Positions 26,064-33,681 of a stretch of 33,681 nucleotides of DNA are shown here, piece by piece. The notes beneath the pieces are model-generated. The model was not told the origin of the DNA, ran no database searches, and saw only the letters and a program-made list of their open reading frames with translations. Position 1 is the first letter of the stretch. Every line of letters starts with the position of its first letter. Source of the DNA: an uncultured cyanobacterium (GTDB taxonomy: Bacteria > Cyanobacteriota > Cyanobacteriia > Cyanobacteriales > Microcystaceae); NCBI GenBank assembly GCA_903869185.1, contig CAIPYC010000026.1:1-33681 (forward strand), given 5' to 3'. Position numbers and translations under genes: made by a program.

Positions 26064-28248
26064 AACCTTTCGTTTGATCTCGTGGTACTTCTAAGGCGAC
26101 TACCCCTAGAATTGGTAATTTTTGACTTACAATCTTGTTAAATTCCTCCTTGACCTTTGTCTGAGAAGTTTGTTTGATTAATACCGCTAATAATAATCCA
26201 TCTGTAGAGATTACTAAATCACTTATTTCAGTTAAGTCATAGTATGAAGAAGGGCTATAAATTGCCAGATCATAACTGGCATCGAATTTCTTGATCAAAT
26301 CCTCCATCTTGGAAGATGCCAGAGGATTAATCATCCAAGATATTTTTGTACCACCAGAAATAAAATAAAGAGATTCGAAATCCTTAGATTGTTGGATAAC
26401 TTCACTTAAATCTTTATTTCCTGAAATCAAATCAGTCAGTCCGACTTTGTTGTTGAGATTTAGTTCATCGTGAAGTTTACAGTTGTCCAAATTCGCATCA
26501 ACTAGAAGAACCTTTTTGCCAGTCGCTGCAGCCATTTTAGCTAGATTCAAGGCTACCAGTTCTTGTCCTTCTTGATCATCTATAGAACGTACAACCAGAG
26601 ATCGAACTTTTGGATCTCGATAAATAACATTAAGATTTGAATATAGATACTCAAATGGTTTTCTCAAGACCAATTTATCATTCTCTAAATCCTCCTCTAG
26701 TAGTTGAGGAATTTTACCTAAAAGGGGCACATTAAGATTTAATTCAAGATCTTCAGCTGTTTGAAAAACATTTTTATACTTCTCCAAGGCTATTGCCAAA
26801 ATAGTACCCAGTAAAACTCCAGAGCCCAGGGTTAAAAAGAATAACTTATTACTATTTTTTTCGGCAATTGGAAGTCCATCAGCGCCTATTGGTATTTGAG
26901 GCTTGGAAATAACCTGCCAAGGCAAATCCTGAGCTCCTTGAACCTGTAGCGTTTCTTTCTGCGCCCAAAGCTTATCAAGAACTTGTTTGTTGACAAGGAT
27001 ATCTCTATCTAGCTGATTATACCTGTTAATAATTCCAGGGATAGCCATTGATTGTCTTTCTAGTCCAATTTTAGAGGTTTGAAGAGCTTTCAAAGCATAT
27101 TTGGATGACTGGATTTTATTGTAGGTACTAATTAGCTCTGAAATTAAAGCCATTCTCTGAGTACCCTGAAATCTTAGTACTGAAGATTTTTCGCCGTTTG
27201 GTGTGTCATTTTGAGCCAAAGTCTCCGCTATTCTTTGTTGAAGAAGATCTTCAAGTTTTTTCTCTTTAGCTTGAAGAGAGACAACCTGTGGATGACCTGG
27301 GGTCAGATCAGCCGAGGCAATGGCAAGTTGGGTTTGGATATCTTTAAGCTGTCTGAGTTGAGAAGAATATATAGGATCTTGATTAATGTTGGAAGCGGCC
27401 AATGCTTCTTGAGGTGAAAGTTTTAGCTGCCGGCTTAACTGATTGTAAAGAATCTGATCCTGATTGAAATTGATTTGGGACTGAGTGATTCTTGAATTGA
27501 TTTCTCCTAAGCTTTTATTAATTTGTTCGCCTTCTGTGGAAGGATCAATAAGATTATTGTCTTCACGAATTTTTTGTTGTTGCCGTTCTAACTTTGCTAA
27601 TATTTTCTCTAACCCGGGAATTTGCTTGTCGATAAATTCTAAGCCAGATCTTATACTAGTTCTACGATCTTCTTGACTATATTTAATAAAAGCTTCAGCA
27701 CTTGCCTCCAGCGTCTTTTGTACCATATCTGGGTCGCTGCCTTCGTAAGTAACTTCAAAAATCTTAGTAGCTTCTCTGGCTGTATCTCCTATGCGATTTA
27801 TATCAAGATTTTTTCTTATATCAAACCAAACGGATGAAAATGGTTTCTTAGGATATTTTTTGGTAATTTCCTTAGCTATACGCGCACTCATCCCAGGACT
27901 TTTCAAAAAAACCAAATTGGTCGGATAATCTAGGGAGTTCGAATCGCTGCTCCCTTTGTCTCCTCGTGCGATTGCGTCAGGATTAGTATATTTCCCCGTG
28001 GAACTAACAGGCTCAACCAAAAGATAAAAGCTTCCTTTATAGGTTGCCTTTTCAAACAATAATATAGTTAATCCCACAAGAGCTCCAAGTCCGGTGGTCA
28101 AAGCTATTAACCCAGCTCTGCGTTTTAATATATTAATTAATACTGGAAAGCTAAAGGCAGCAGTAGATTTGGGAGATTCTTCTGTACTACCAAAGTCTGT
28201 TTCATTTTCTAAATCTATATTGCTACCTGAGTACTCTCTAAGTTTCAT
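25966..28248 (-). CDS. Wzc-like polysaccharide co-polymerase with degenerate tyrosine-kinase domain
   Basis: A 760-residue inner-membrane protein. Layout: cytoplasmic N-terminus; first membrane helix about 45-66; Wzz-type periplasmic domain with a long coiled coil (about 195-440); second helix about 470-488; and a C-terminal BY-kinase/ParA-like domain (about 500-730). Compared with functional Wzc/CapB kinases the Walker A lysine and serine/threonine are gone (SIDDQEGQELVALNLA, where GKST is expected). Walker A' reads LLVDANLDNC (N for D), and Walker B reads YDLAIYSPSS in place of the usual IDTPP. The tail has a single tyrosine instead of a cluster. It therefore likely controls polymer length or export without kinase activity. 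Divergent from the GT4 gene. Confidence 0.85.
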   Translation of the reverse strand: MKLREYSGSNIDLENETDFGSTEESPKSTAAFSFPVLINILKRRAGLIALTTGLGALVGLTILLFEKATYKGSFYLLVEPVSSTGKYTNPDAIARGDKGSSDSNSLDYPTNLVFLKSPGMSARIAKEITKKYPKKPFSSVWFDIRKNLDINRIGDTAREATKIFEVTYEGSDPDMVQKTLEASAEAFIKYSQEDRRTSIRSGLEFIDKQIPGLEKILAKLERQQQKIREDNNLIDPSTEGEQINKSLGEINSRITQSQINFNQDQILYNQLSRQLKLSPQEALAASNINQDPIYSSQLRQLKDIQTQLAIASADLTPGHPQVVSLQAKEKKLEDLLQQRIAETLAQNDTPNGEKSSVLRFQGTQRMALISELISTYNKIQSSKYALKALQTSKIGLERQSMAIPGIINRYNQLDRDILVNKQVLDKLWAQKETLQVQGAQDLPWQVISKPQIPIGADGLPIAEKNSNKLFFLTLGSGVLLGTILAIALEKYKNVFQTAEDLELNLNVPLLGKIPQLLEEDLENDKLVLRKPFEYLYSNLNVIYRDPKVRSLVVRSIDDQEGQELVALNLAKMAAATGKKVLLVDANLDNCKLHDELNLNNKVGLTDLISGNKDLSEVIQQSKDFESLYFISGGTKISWMINPLASSKMEDLIKKFDASYDLAIYSPSSYYDLTEISDLVISTDGLLLAVLIKQTSQTKVKEEFNKIVSQKLPILGVVALEVPRDQTKGSTFSSSPAQLVQENQNGSSNFLEDPSTSDNYK

Positions 28249-28271
28249 AATTTAATATATTCTCTGAAAAA

Positions 28272-28285
28272 TCCAAAATTTTGGA
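28272..28285. promoter_or_regulatory. Perfect 14-bp palindrome between wzc-like and GT4 genes
   Basis: TCCAAAATTTTGGA reads the same on both strands. It lies 24 bases upstream of the Wzc-like start and about 85 bases upstream of the GT4 start, in the only intergenic space of this divergent pair. Candidate operator for a dimeric regulator; no known factor is assigned. Confidence 0.4.
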
Positions 28286-28326
28286 AGGTTATTGAAGCAA
28301 ATTAGCCAAACAAAATAAGTTAAAAT

Positions 28327-28350
28327 TTACAATCCAACAGTTCATTGTAA
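28327..28350. promoter_or_regulatory. Inverted repeat upstream of GT4 gene
   Basis: TTACAAT (28327-28333) and ATTGTAA (28344-28350) form a 7-bp inverted repeat with a 10-base spacer, ending 19 bases before the GT4 ATG. Could be a protein-binding site or a weak leader hairpin. It does not match the NtcA consensus GTA-N8-TAC. Confidence 0.35.
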
Positions 28351-28369
28351 CAAACTAGCATATTTATTT

Positions 28370-29581
28370 ATGAAAATAATTTACCTAATCAATCAGTATC
28401 CCATGGTCAGTCATAGTTTTATACGAAGGGAAATAGAAGCTTTAGAGCAACTTAATATAACAATTCAAAGAGTTTCTATCCGGAAAACCACTGGAATAAC
28501 AGTTGACCCGGCTGATGAAAAAGAGCTTAACAGAACCAGAGCGATTTTACAAGTTGATAGATTTATCTTACTAAAGAGTATATTACAAATTTTGACCACT
28601 CCTCTAAATTTTTTTAGGGCATTGGCTGTCTCACTGGCTATAGGATGGCGTTCAGAAAGAGGAATTTTAATCCACCTAGCTTACTTGGCGGAGGCAGCTG
28701 TTCTAAAGCTTTGGTCTTGTGAAGAAAAAATAGATCATGTTCATGCTCATTTTGGAACTAATTCGACAACTGTTGCCCTCTTATGTTGCCTTCTGGGAGG
28801 GCCAAGCTATAGTTTTACCGTTCATGGACCTGAGGAGTTTGATAAGGTCGTTGATATTGCCCTGCCCGAAAAAATAAAATATGCTCTTTTTGTTGTAGCA
28901 ATATCTTCATATGGGAAAAGCCAGCTCTATCGTTGGTCTCAATTACAGGATTGGCACAAAATTGCCATTGTTCACTGTGGTTTGGGAAAAGAATTCTGGA
29001 ATGAACCATTTCAGCCTGTAAAAGATTCATCAAGGTTGGTATGTGTAGGCCGTCTTGTTCCCCAGAAAGGACAATTACTTCTTGTTGAAGCGATCTATCA
29101 GCTTAAATTGCAAGGGATACACTGCGAACTTGCCTTGGTCGGAGATGGGCCAATGCGTACTGAAATAGCGGATTTAATTGATAAATATCAACTTTCTGAG
29201 CAAATTCAAATTACTGGTTGGGCAAGTGAAGCACAAGTAAAAGAACATATTCTGCAATCGCGTGCACTGGTTCTACCAAGCTTTGCCGAAGGACTTCCAG
29301 TAGTGTTAATGGAGGCGCTAGCTTTGAGGAGACCTGTTATTAGTACTTATATTGCAGGTATACCAGAATTGGTTAAGCCCAGTCACTCTGGTTTTTTAGT
29401 CCCAGCTGGAGATCCTATTGCTTTAGCTGAGGCAATAAAAAAAGTGCTCAACATGTCTGTAGAAGAGCTAATGGAGATGGGTGAGAGAGGATATCTCGAT
29501 GTATCCAGAGAGCATAACATAGACATAGAAGCTAAAAAGCTAGTTGAACTATTCTCTAGGCAATCTAGTTCGCTAGAATAG
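28370..29581 (+). CDS. GT4-family glycosyltransferase (WcaL/colanic-acid type)
   Basis: A 403-residue cytoplasmic GT-B enzyme. MKIIYLINQYPMVSHSFIRR is the start seen in colanic-acid type WcaL relatives, IDHVHAHFGTNS is the middle N-domain motif, VGRLVPQKGQLLLVEA opens the donor-binding domain and PSFAEGLPVVLMEALA holds the EGxPxxxxEA nucleotide-sugar motif. It should add a sugar to a lipid-linked polysaccharide intermediate. It is divergent from the Wzc-like gene, supporting a shared polysaccharide pathway. Its stop codon is followed with no gap by the ATG of the helicase-like gene at 29582. Confidence 0.88.
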   Translation: MKIIYLINQYPMVSHSFIRREIEALEQLNITIQRVSIRKTTGITVDPADEKELNRTRAILQVDRFILLKSILQILTTPLNFFRALAVSLAIGWRSERGILIHLAYLAEAAVLKLWSCEEKIDHVHAHFGTNSTTVALLCCLLGGPSYSFTVHGPEEFDKVVDIALPEKIKYALFVVAISSYGKSQLYRWSQLQDWHKIAIVHCGLGKEFWNEPFQPVKDSSRLVCVGRLVPQKGQLLLVEAIYQLKLQGIHCELALVGDGPMRTEIADLIDKYQLSEQIQITGWASEAQVKEHILQSRALVLPSFAEGLPVVLMEALALRRPVISTYIAGIPELVKPSHSGFLVPAGDPIALAEAIKKVLNMSVEELMEMGERGYLDVSREHNIDIEAKKLVELFSRQSSSLE

Positions 29582-31117
29582 ATGGAATTTAAACGACCAG
29601 TCCTGATGAGATTACTAGAGACACAAGTCCACCAGTGGTTAAAAGATTTTTTGAGGCAGCAGAAAAATGCAGCCCCGATTTGTTCTGGTTGGCCTCACCA
29701 TTTGACTATGGCTCGACTGATTTCTCGTTCTTTGCGATTAAAACGTTCTGCTTTGATCCAAACCGGAAGCAGTTTTTCTCGTTATTGTCTTAGCTATCTT
29801 GCTCCGGCTCTACTCAGCAACGAACCGATCTGCCTAGTTGTCCCTTACTACATTCAAAATTGGTTGATTGAGATTATTTTGCCGCGATTGTGTGAAGAAT
29901 TGTTGATTAAAACGCCTATTTTTAGAGATCCCCGCCATATTGGACAAGGACTCATTGTTGCCACAACTAAAGATTGGTTGGAGCTGGCAATAGTGAATCT
30001 TCAGCCAAATATTCTGACGATCATCGACCAAGCAGATCAGCTCGAAGACCATCTCAGGGAGATTCTCAGTGTCAAGATTGCTCTAGAGGAATGGCTAATC
30101 TTGTTAGAAGTTTTTGACCAGGAGCAAGATCTGATCCAAAATACAAGAGCCAAATTGACACATTCCATCTTCACTCATCCTGAAAATCCTTATAATTGCT
30201 ATCTTCTAGAAGATCTTGAGTATAGATATTTTATGGAGCTTTTGATCCATTTAAAGACGCTGACACCCCTGCCAAGAATCTGGCAAAAATTTGAGCAACA
30301 GGCCCAATCTATTAATCAGGCAACAAGTACTATCGTAGACCGAGTAACTGGATACTTCACGCTGCAGACGACTCCACTTGATATCTCTTCTGTCTTGGGT
30401 GATATTCTCAGGCAACAGCCAATTGTTCTAATAAGCGGGTTTCTGGATCTACAAAAAGATGCGCAACCTTATCGCTCATCCCTAAAATTGGGAGATATTC
30501 TACCTGTCAATTTTTCTCCCAATCGACATACAGATCAAATCAACCTCTATATCCCCCGATGGCTCCCCTTGCCAAACACCCCTGAATTTCAAGCCGCTCT
30601 ATTGAGAGAAATCTGTTGCTTGGTCAAGTTGACTGTCATTAGCAACAAGATTCTGGTAATTATTGTTGAAGATGTTCCCCTAAGAGCTCAAATAGCCTCT
30701 GTTTTAGCCGCTGAATATGGAACAAGGGTCCAGGTGGAAAGTTTCGATATTAAACCTGAAGATGGTATCTTGATTACCAGTTGGGAGTTTTGGATCTCTA
30801 ATCAAAGAAATTTTTCAATACCATTTCTTTTAATTATGGCCACTCTACCTATTCCATCGCCAGAAAACCCTTTAGTAGCAGCTCAAATCTCATACCATAA
30901 GAAACAAAAACAAGATTGGTTTAGATTGTATCTTTTGCCTGAAACCTTGAAGATGATTCAAAGAGTGGTGATCCCTTTAAGGGAGTCAAACAGTACTATA
31001 GCCCTACTAGATACCAGGGTATCTTGCCGAAGTTATGGTAGCGAGATTTTGGAAGCATTAGCACCCTACGCCCGTATTGATAAATTGGATCAGGAATTCA
31101 TTATGGCTTTGAGCTAA
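29582..31117 (+). CDS. DinG-like helicase-related protein with degenerate ATPase motifs
   Basis: A 511-residue soluble protein whose layout follows superfamily 2 XPD/DinG helicases. WPHHLTMARLISRSL leads into SALIQTGSSFSRYCLSYLAPAL (about 56-77), exactly where Walker A sits, but no GKT/GKS remains. LTIIDQADQLED (about 145-156) stands at the DEAH position with the Glu and His changed. The C-terminal half (PIVLISGFLDLQ...DGILITSWEFW) resembles helicase domain 2. Helicase or ATPase activity is therefore doubtful; it may be a structural relative. I believe similar degenerate proteins occur across cyanobacteria, so this may be a conserved family. It abuts the GT4 stop and is 7 bases before cofG. 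Confidence 0.6.
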   Translation: MEFKRPVLMRLLETQVHQWLKDFLRQQKNAAPICSGWPHHLTMARLISRSLRLKRSALIQTGSSFSRYCLSYLAPALLSNEPICLVVPYYIQNWLIEIILPRLCEELLIKTPIFRDPRHIGQGLIVATTKDWLELAIVNLQPNILTIIDQADQLEDHLREILSVKIALEEWLILLEVFDQEQDLIQNTRAKLTHSIFTHPENPYNCYLLEDLEYRYFMELLIHLKTLTPLPRIWQKFEQQAQSINQATSTIVDRVTGYFTLQTTPLDISSVLGDILRQQPIVLISGFLDLQKDAQPYRSSLKLGDILPVNFSPNRHTDQINLYIPRWLPLPNTPEFQAALLREICCLVKLTVISNKILVIIVEDVPLRAQIASVLAAEYGTRVQVESFDIKPEDGILITSWEFWISNQRNFSIPFLLIMATLPIPSPENPLVAAQISYHKKQKQDWFRLYLLPETLKMIQRVVIPLRESNSTIALLDTRVSCRSYGSEILEALAPYARIDKLDQEFIMALS

Positions 31118-31124
31118 TCTTACC

Positions 31125-32075
31125 GTGACTAAAGAAATCACCTATAGCCCATCTTATACACTTGTTCCTACCTATGAATGCTTCAACAGATGTAGCTATT
31201 GCAATTTCCGCCTAGATCCAGGACAAGGATCTTTACTGACTATCCCAGAAGCTCAAGTACAGTTAAACTCACTTAAAAGAGACGAGGTAATAGAAATTTT
31301 GATCCTCAGTGGTGAGGTTCATCCTCAATCTCCTGAGCGGGAAAAATGGTTTACTCGAATTTACGAACTCTGCAATCTGGCTCTGCAAATGGGATATCTC
31401 CCACACACCAATGTAGGTCCACTAAGTAGAAACGAAATGACTCAGCTGGCAAAAGTAAATTTCTCCATGGGGCTGATGTTAGAGCAGGTAAGCACCAGCC
31501 TGGAAAAAACAGTACACAGCTATGCGCCCAGTAAAAAAGTGCAATTGAGATTAGAGCAATTGGAGTTATCTGGAGAACTTAAAATTCCCTTTACCACTGG
31601 ATTGCTTCTTGGTATTGGAGAAAGTCAAGACTCTTGGTGGGAAAGCTTAGAATCCATTGTTTCAATCTGGCATAAGTGGGGACATATTCAAGAAGTCATC
31701 TTACAGCCCTTTAGTCCCCAAGATTTTCAAAGTCCAGCTTTTAATCTTTCACTCTTGCCAGAGATAGTACGTGAGGCCCGGCGAATCTTACCACAGCAGA
31801 TCGCTATTCAGGTTCCGCCCAATTTAGTCAGTCAACCTGATATTCTTTTGTCTTGCTTGGATGCTGGGGCAAGAGATCTAGGCGGGATTGGACCAATTGA
31901 TGAAGTCAATCCCACTTATGAACATATGTCGCTCAAATCACTCCAAGAAATCTTGCAAAGCGCAGGCTGGTTATTGAAGCCTCGCTTACCTATCTATCCC
32001 CATTACTATGATTGGTTGTCCGGTGATTTAAGAGAAGCAGCCTTCTGCAGATCTGCGATGGTGAACAGAGATTGA
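31125..32075 (+). CDS. cofG: 7,8-didemethyl-8-hydroxy-5-deazariboflavin (FO) synthase subunit CofG
   Basis: A 316-residue radical SAM enzyme which, with CofH, makes FO from tyrosine and 5-amino-6-ribitylamino-uracil. TYECFNRCSYCNFR holds the CxxxCxxC iron-sulphur ligands C19, C23, C26. LILSGEVHPQS and TTGLLLGIGESQDSWW are SAM and substrate-region motifs, and GGIGPIDEVNP and YPHYYDWL end the barrel. In cyanobacteria FO serves as antenna pigment of some DNA photolyases, and some make F420. The start is GTG 31125. Its 3' end overlaps pyrE by 70 bases; cofH is not in the window. Confidence 0.92.
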   Translation: MTKEITYSPSYTLVPTYECFNRCSYCNFRLDPGQGSLLTIPEAQVQLNSLKRDEVIEILILSGEVHPQSPEREKWFTRIYELCNLALQMGYLPHTNVGPLSRNEMTQLAKVNFSMGLMLEQVSTSLEKTVHSYAPSKKVQLRLEQLELSGELKIPFTTGLLLGIGESQDSWWESLESIVSIWHKWGHIQEVILQPFSPQDFQSPAFNLSLLPEIVREARRILPQQIAIQVPPNLVSQPDILLSCLDAGARDLGGIGPIDEVNPTYEHMSLKSLQEILQSAGWLLKPRLPIYPHYYDWLSGDLREAAFCRSAMVNRD

Positions 32076-32611
32076 AATTCTAAGCCTTGCTGTTGATAAA
32101 ATTCTCTACCCCCTTCTTGGCGATCTACCACTGTAATGATCTTGGTGACTTTGTAGCCTGCCAACCTTAATTTTTCAACCGCAAAGAATGCCGATTTACC
32201 GGTAGTTACCACATCTTCAAGCACAACTACATGGGCATTTGCAGAAAGTGAGGGTCCTTCAATATATACATTGGTACCATGACCCTTGGCTTCCTTGCGA
32301 ACAATCAGAGCATCTATCGGATGATTTTCCCAGGCAGAGACAATACTTACTGCGCTAACCAGTGGATCTGCTCCCAGCGTCAACCCAGCAACTGCAGAGG
32401 TGTCACTCGGCAAGCAAGAGAAAAAAAGTTTGCCAATTGCCAGAGCTCCTTGCCCTCTAAGAGTCACCAACTTGCAATTTATATAGAAGGAACTTCGGCT
32501 TCCCGAGGAGAGCAAAAAATCACCTGTTTTATATGCATATTCAATCAATAAATCGAGTAAAAATTCACGCAATTGAGCATCAGAAGCATTGGCTAGGAAA
32601 TTGTTTGACAT
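32006..32611 (-). CDS. pyrE: Orotate phosphoribosyltransferase
   Basis: A 201-residue enzyme joining orotate and PRPP to orotidine 5'-phosphate, step five of pyrimidine synthesis. SSGSRSSFYINCKLVTL opens the domain; VAGLTLGADPLVSAVS, IVRKEAKGHGT and the PRPP loop VVLEDVVTTGKSAFFAVEKL follow. Full length. The start is ATG at 32609-32611. The last ~20 codons are antisense to the end of cofG, and the divergent secreted-protein gene begins 59 bases upstream. Confidence 0.95.
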   Translation of the reverse strand: MSNNFLANASDAQLREFLLDLLIEYAYKTGDFLLSSGSRSSFYINCKLVTLRGQGALAIGKLFFSCLPSDTSAVAGLTLGADPLVSAVSIVSAWENHPIDALIVRKEAKGHGTNVYIEGPSLSANAHVVVLEDVVTTGKSAFFAVEKLRLAGYKVTKIITVVDRQEGGREFYQQQGLEFQSLFTIADLQKAASLKSPDNQS

Positions 32612-32670
32612 TGCTGTGATTGGAAACTAGGTTACAATAGAGCTTAGATCTTATACTAGCAAAGATAGCT

Positions 32671-33048
32671 ATGCTTAAAAACTTGTCTAGGGTTTTCTTG
32701 GTCACCTGTACCTTTTTTAGTGTATTTCCTTTCATTTCTGCCAGAGCTGAACATGTAGAGCCGCTCAATGATACTTTTAATCGTGCCATCAACAATAGTT
32801 CCGGCACCCTTTACGATATCAGCAATATATCTGGACAGGCAAATATAATCTTTGGTTGGCGTAGTTTTCCTGGAAGTTTTCCGGAAAATCAAATTACAGA
32901 AGATGGCAAAACCATGGAAATCCTCATGAAAGATTCAATGGATAGACAGGATAGTTCCTTGCCTATACAGACCCGTGATTTGCCCAATCCATATACCACT
33001 TCTATTGGGCAGAATCCAGCCTATACTAATCTAGTTGGAAAGCATTAA
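32671..33048 (+). CDS. Small secreted hypothetical protein
   Basis: A 125-residue protein with a clear signal peptide (MLKNLSRVFLVTCTFFSVFP, cleavage likely after ISARA). The mature part has NDTFNRAINN, IFGWRSFPGSFPENQI and LPNPYTTSIGQNP, which look like a conserved cyanobacterial periplasmic or thylakoid-lumen protein, but I cannot assign a family or function. The next gene, an ABC-2 permease, starts 3 bases after its stop, so they are probably co-transcribed. A TATACT at 32652-32657 might be part of its promoter. Confidence 0.75.
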   Translation: MLKNLSRVFLVTCTFFSVFPFISARAEHVEPLNDTFNRAINNSSGTLYDISNISGQANIIFGWRSFPGSFPENQITEDGKTMEILMKDSMDRQDSSLPIQTRDLPNPYTTSIGQNPAYTNLVGKH

Positions 33049-33051
33049 GGT

Positions 33052-33681
33052 ATGACTCAGATTATAACCAACTGCCCAGAAGTTCAGACTCCTGCCTTAA
33101 GTTCTAGTAGCAACGAATTGGCCGACTTTTGGCAAGAGACTATGGCTATGACCAAAAGGCTGTTTATTCAGTTGCGCCGTCGTCCCTCTACCTTGATTGC
33201 AGGGATAATACAGCCATTCATGTGGCTATTGTTGTTTGGTGCACTTTTCGAGAAAATGCCTAGAGGGCTTTTTGGGGGTGATCTGGACTATGCCAAGTTT
33301 CTAGCACCTGGAATCATAATATTTACAGCTTTTTCGGCTGCTTTAAATGCTGGACTTCCGGTTATGTTTGATCGTGAATTTGGCTTTCTAAATCGTCTTT
33401 TGGTAGCCCCCCTTTCCAGCCGCTATTCTATTGTGGCATCTTCTACCTTATATATCATTGTTCTGACTTTTATCCAGACAGCCGTTATCGTCTTGGCCAG
33501 TAGCTTATTTGGAGCCGATTTGCCTGGTTTGTCGGGACTTTTGATGATAGCCATCATTGTTCTATTGATTGTTCTCGGGGTGACTGCCTTGAGTTTAGGA
33601 CTTGCTTTTGCTCTGCCAGGACATATTGAACTGATTGCTTTAATCTTTGTAGTTAACCTCCCTTTGCTTTTTGCTAGCACT
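33052..33681 (+). CDS. ABC-2 type transporter permease (5' part, cut by window end)
   Basis: ATG 33052 opens a frame that continues to the end of the window (210 codons, no stop). After a ~40-residue cytoplasmic N-terminus come LFIQLRRRPSTLIAGIIQPF and MWLLLFGALF, the first helix of ABC-2 permeases. LAPGIIIFTAFSAALNAGLP, the amphipathic REFGFLNRLLVAPLSSRYSI with the family's arginine-rich loop, and at least two more helices follow. Such permeases export drugs, polysaccharides or lipids with a separate ATPase, which would be encoded outside the window. An antisense frame at 33423-33680 is a shadow. Confidence 0.9.
   Translation, partial: MTQIITNCPEVQTPALSSSSNELADFWQETMAMTKRLFIQLRRRPSTLIAGIIQPFMWLLLFGALFEKMPRGLFGGDLDYAKFLAPGIIIFTAFSAALNAGLPVMFDREFGFLNRLLVAPLSSRYSIVASSTLYIIVLTFIQTAVIVLASSLFGADLPGLSGLLMIAIIVLLIVLGVTALSLGLAFALPGHIELIALIFVVNLPLLFAST

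Noticed and set aside
33423-33680. Minus-strand open frame at the right edge
   Set aside because: The plus strand encodes clear ABC-2 permease helices over the same bases.
1-33681. CRISPR arrays, tRNA or rRNA genes, prophage or integron
   Set aside because: No regularly spaced repeats, cloverleaf-like intergenic segments, or phage genes were seen; most intergenic gaps are under 200 bases.

Overview
The window is about 33.7 kb of AT-rich, gene-dense bacterial chromosome from a cyanobacterium. The decisive marker is psbN (17372-17503), a 43-residue photosystem II assembly protein with the conserved tail [12 protein letters not shown]. Other genes fit: a cofG FO-synthase half, a PurF-type amidotransferase followed directly by a thioredoxin-like 2Fe-2S ferredoxin, a ferredoxin-tailed aldo/keto reductase, and csaB. 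I saw no copy of the HIP1 octamer GCGATCGC, which is abundant in many but not all cyanobacteria. I cannot name the genus.

Layout. 1-290: decayed IS630-type transposase fragment. 429-6040: surface-polysaccharide and membrane block with csaB (minus), then an overlapping plus-strand run of two GT-C-like membrane glycosyltransferases and a CPBP intramembrane protease. 6044-10315: PHP phosphoesterase, a conserved hypothetical, cobU, then a two-gene minus-strand unit of a HisD-like dehydrogenase and an APH-fold kinase. 10518-16867: housekeeping run rplI, ileS, purF, 2Fe-2S ferredoxin and a compact PBP4-type peptidase. 16911-17503: a gene apparently split by a frameshift at a poly-A run, then psbN. 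17440-21251: GH38 alpha-mannosidase and pgeF on the minus strand, possibly coupled by ATGA. 21317-26063: birA, M23 peptidase, ribE (minus), bifunctional nuclease, aldo/keto reductase and a small exported protein. 25966-32611: a Wzc-like co-polymerase whose kinase motifs are degraded, divergent from a GT4 glycosyltransferase, a DinG-like protein with degenerate helicase motifs, and cofG; then pyrE (minus). 32671-33681: a small secreted protein and the start of an ABC-2 permease that runs off the window.

Genes that plausibly work together are the envelope set (csaB, membrane glycosyltransferases, Wzc-like protein, GT4, PBP4-like and M23 hydrolases, ABC-2 permease), the cofactor set (cobU, birA, ribE, cofG) and basic metabolism (ileS, rplI, purF, pyrE).

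No tRNA, rRNA, CRISPR array or prophage was recognised. The most unusual signals are the HisD paralogue with two substituted zinc ligands beside a kinase, the Wzc protein that lost all three Walker-type motifs, the GT4/degenerate helicase/cofG operon, the split gene before psbN, and the fact that all six convergent gene pairs overlap or nearly touch.
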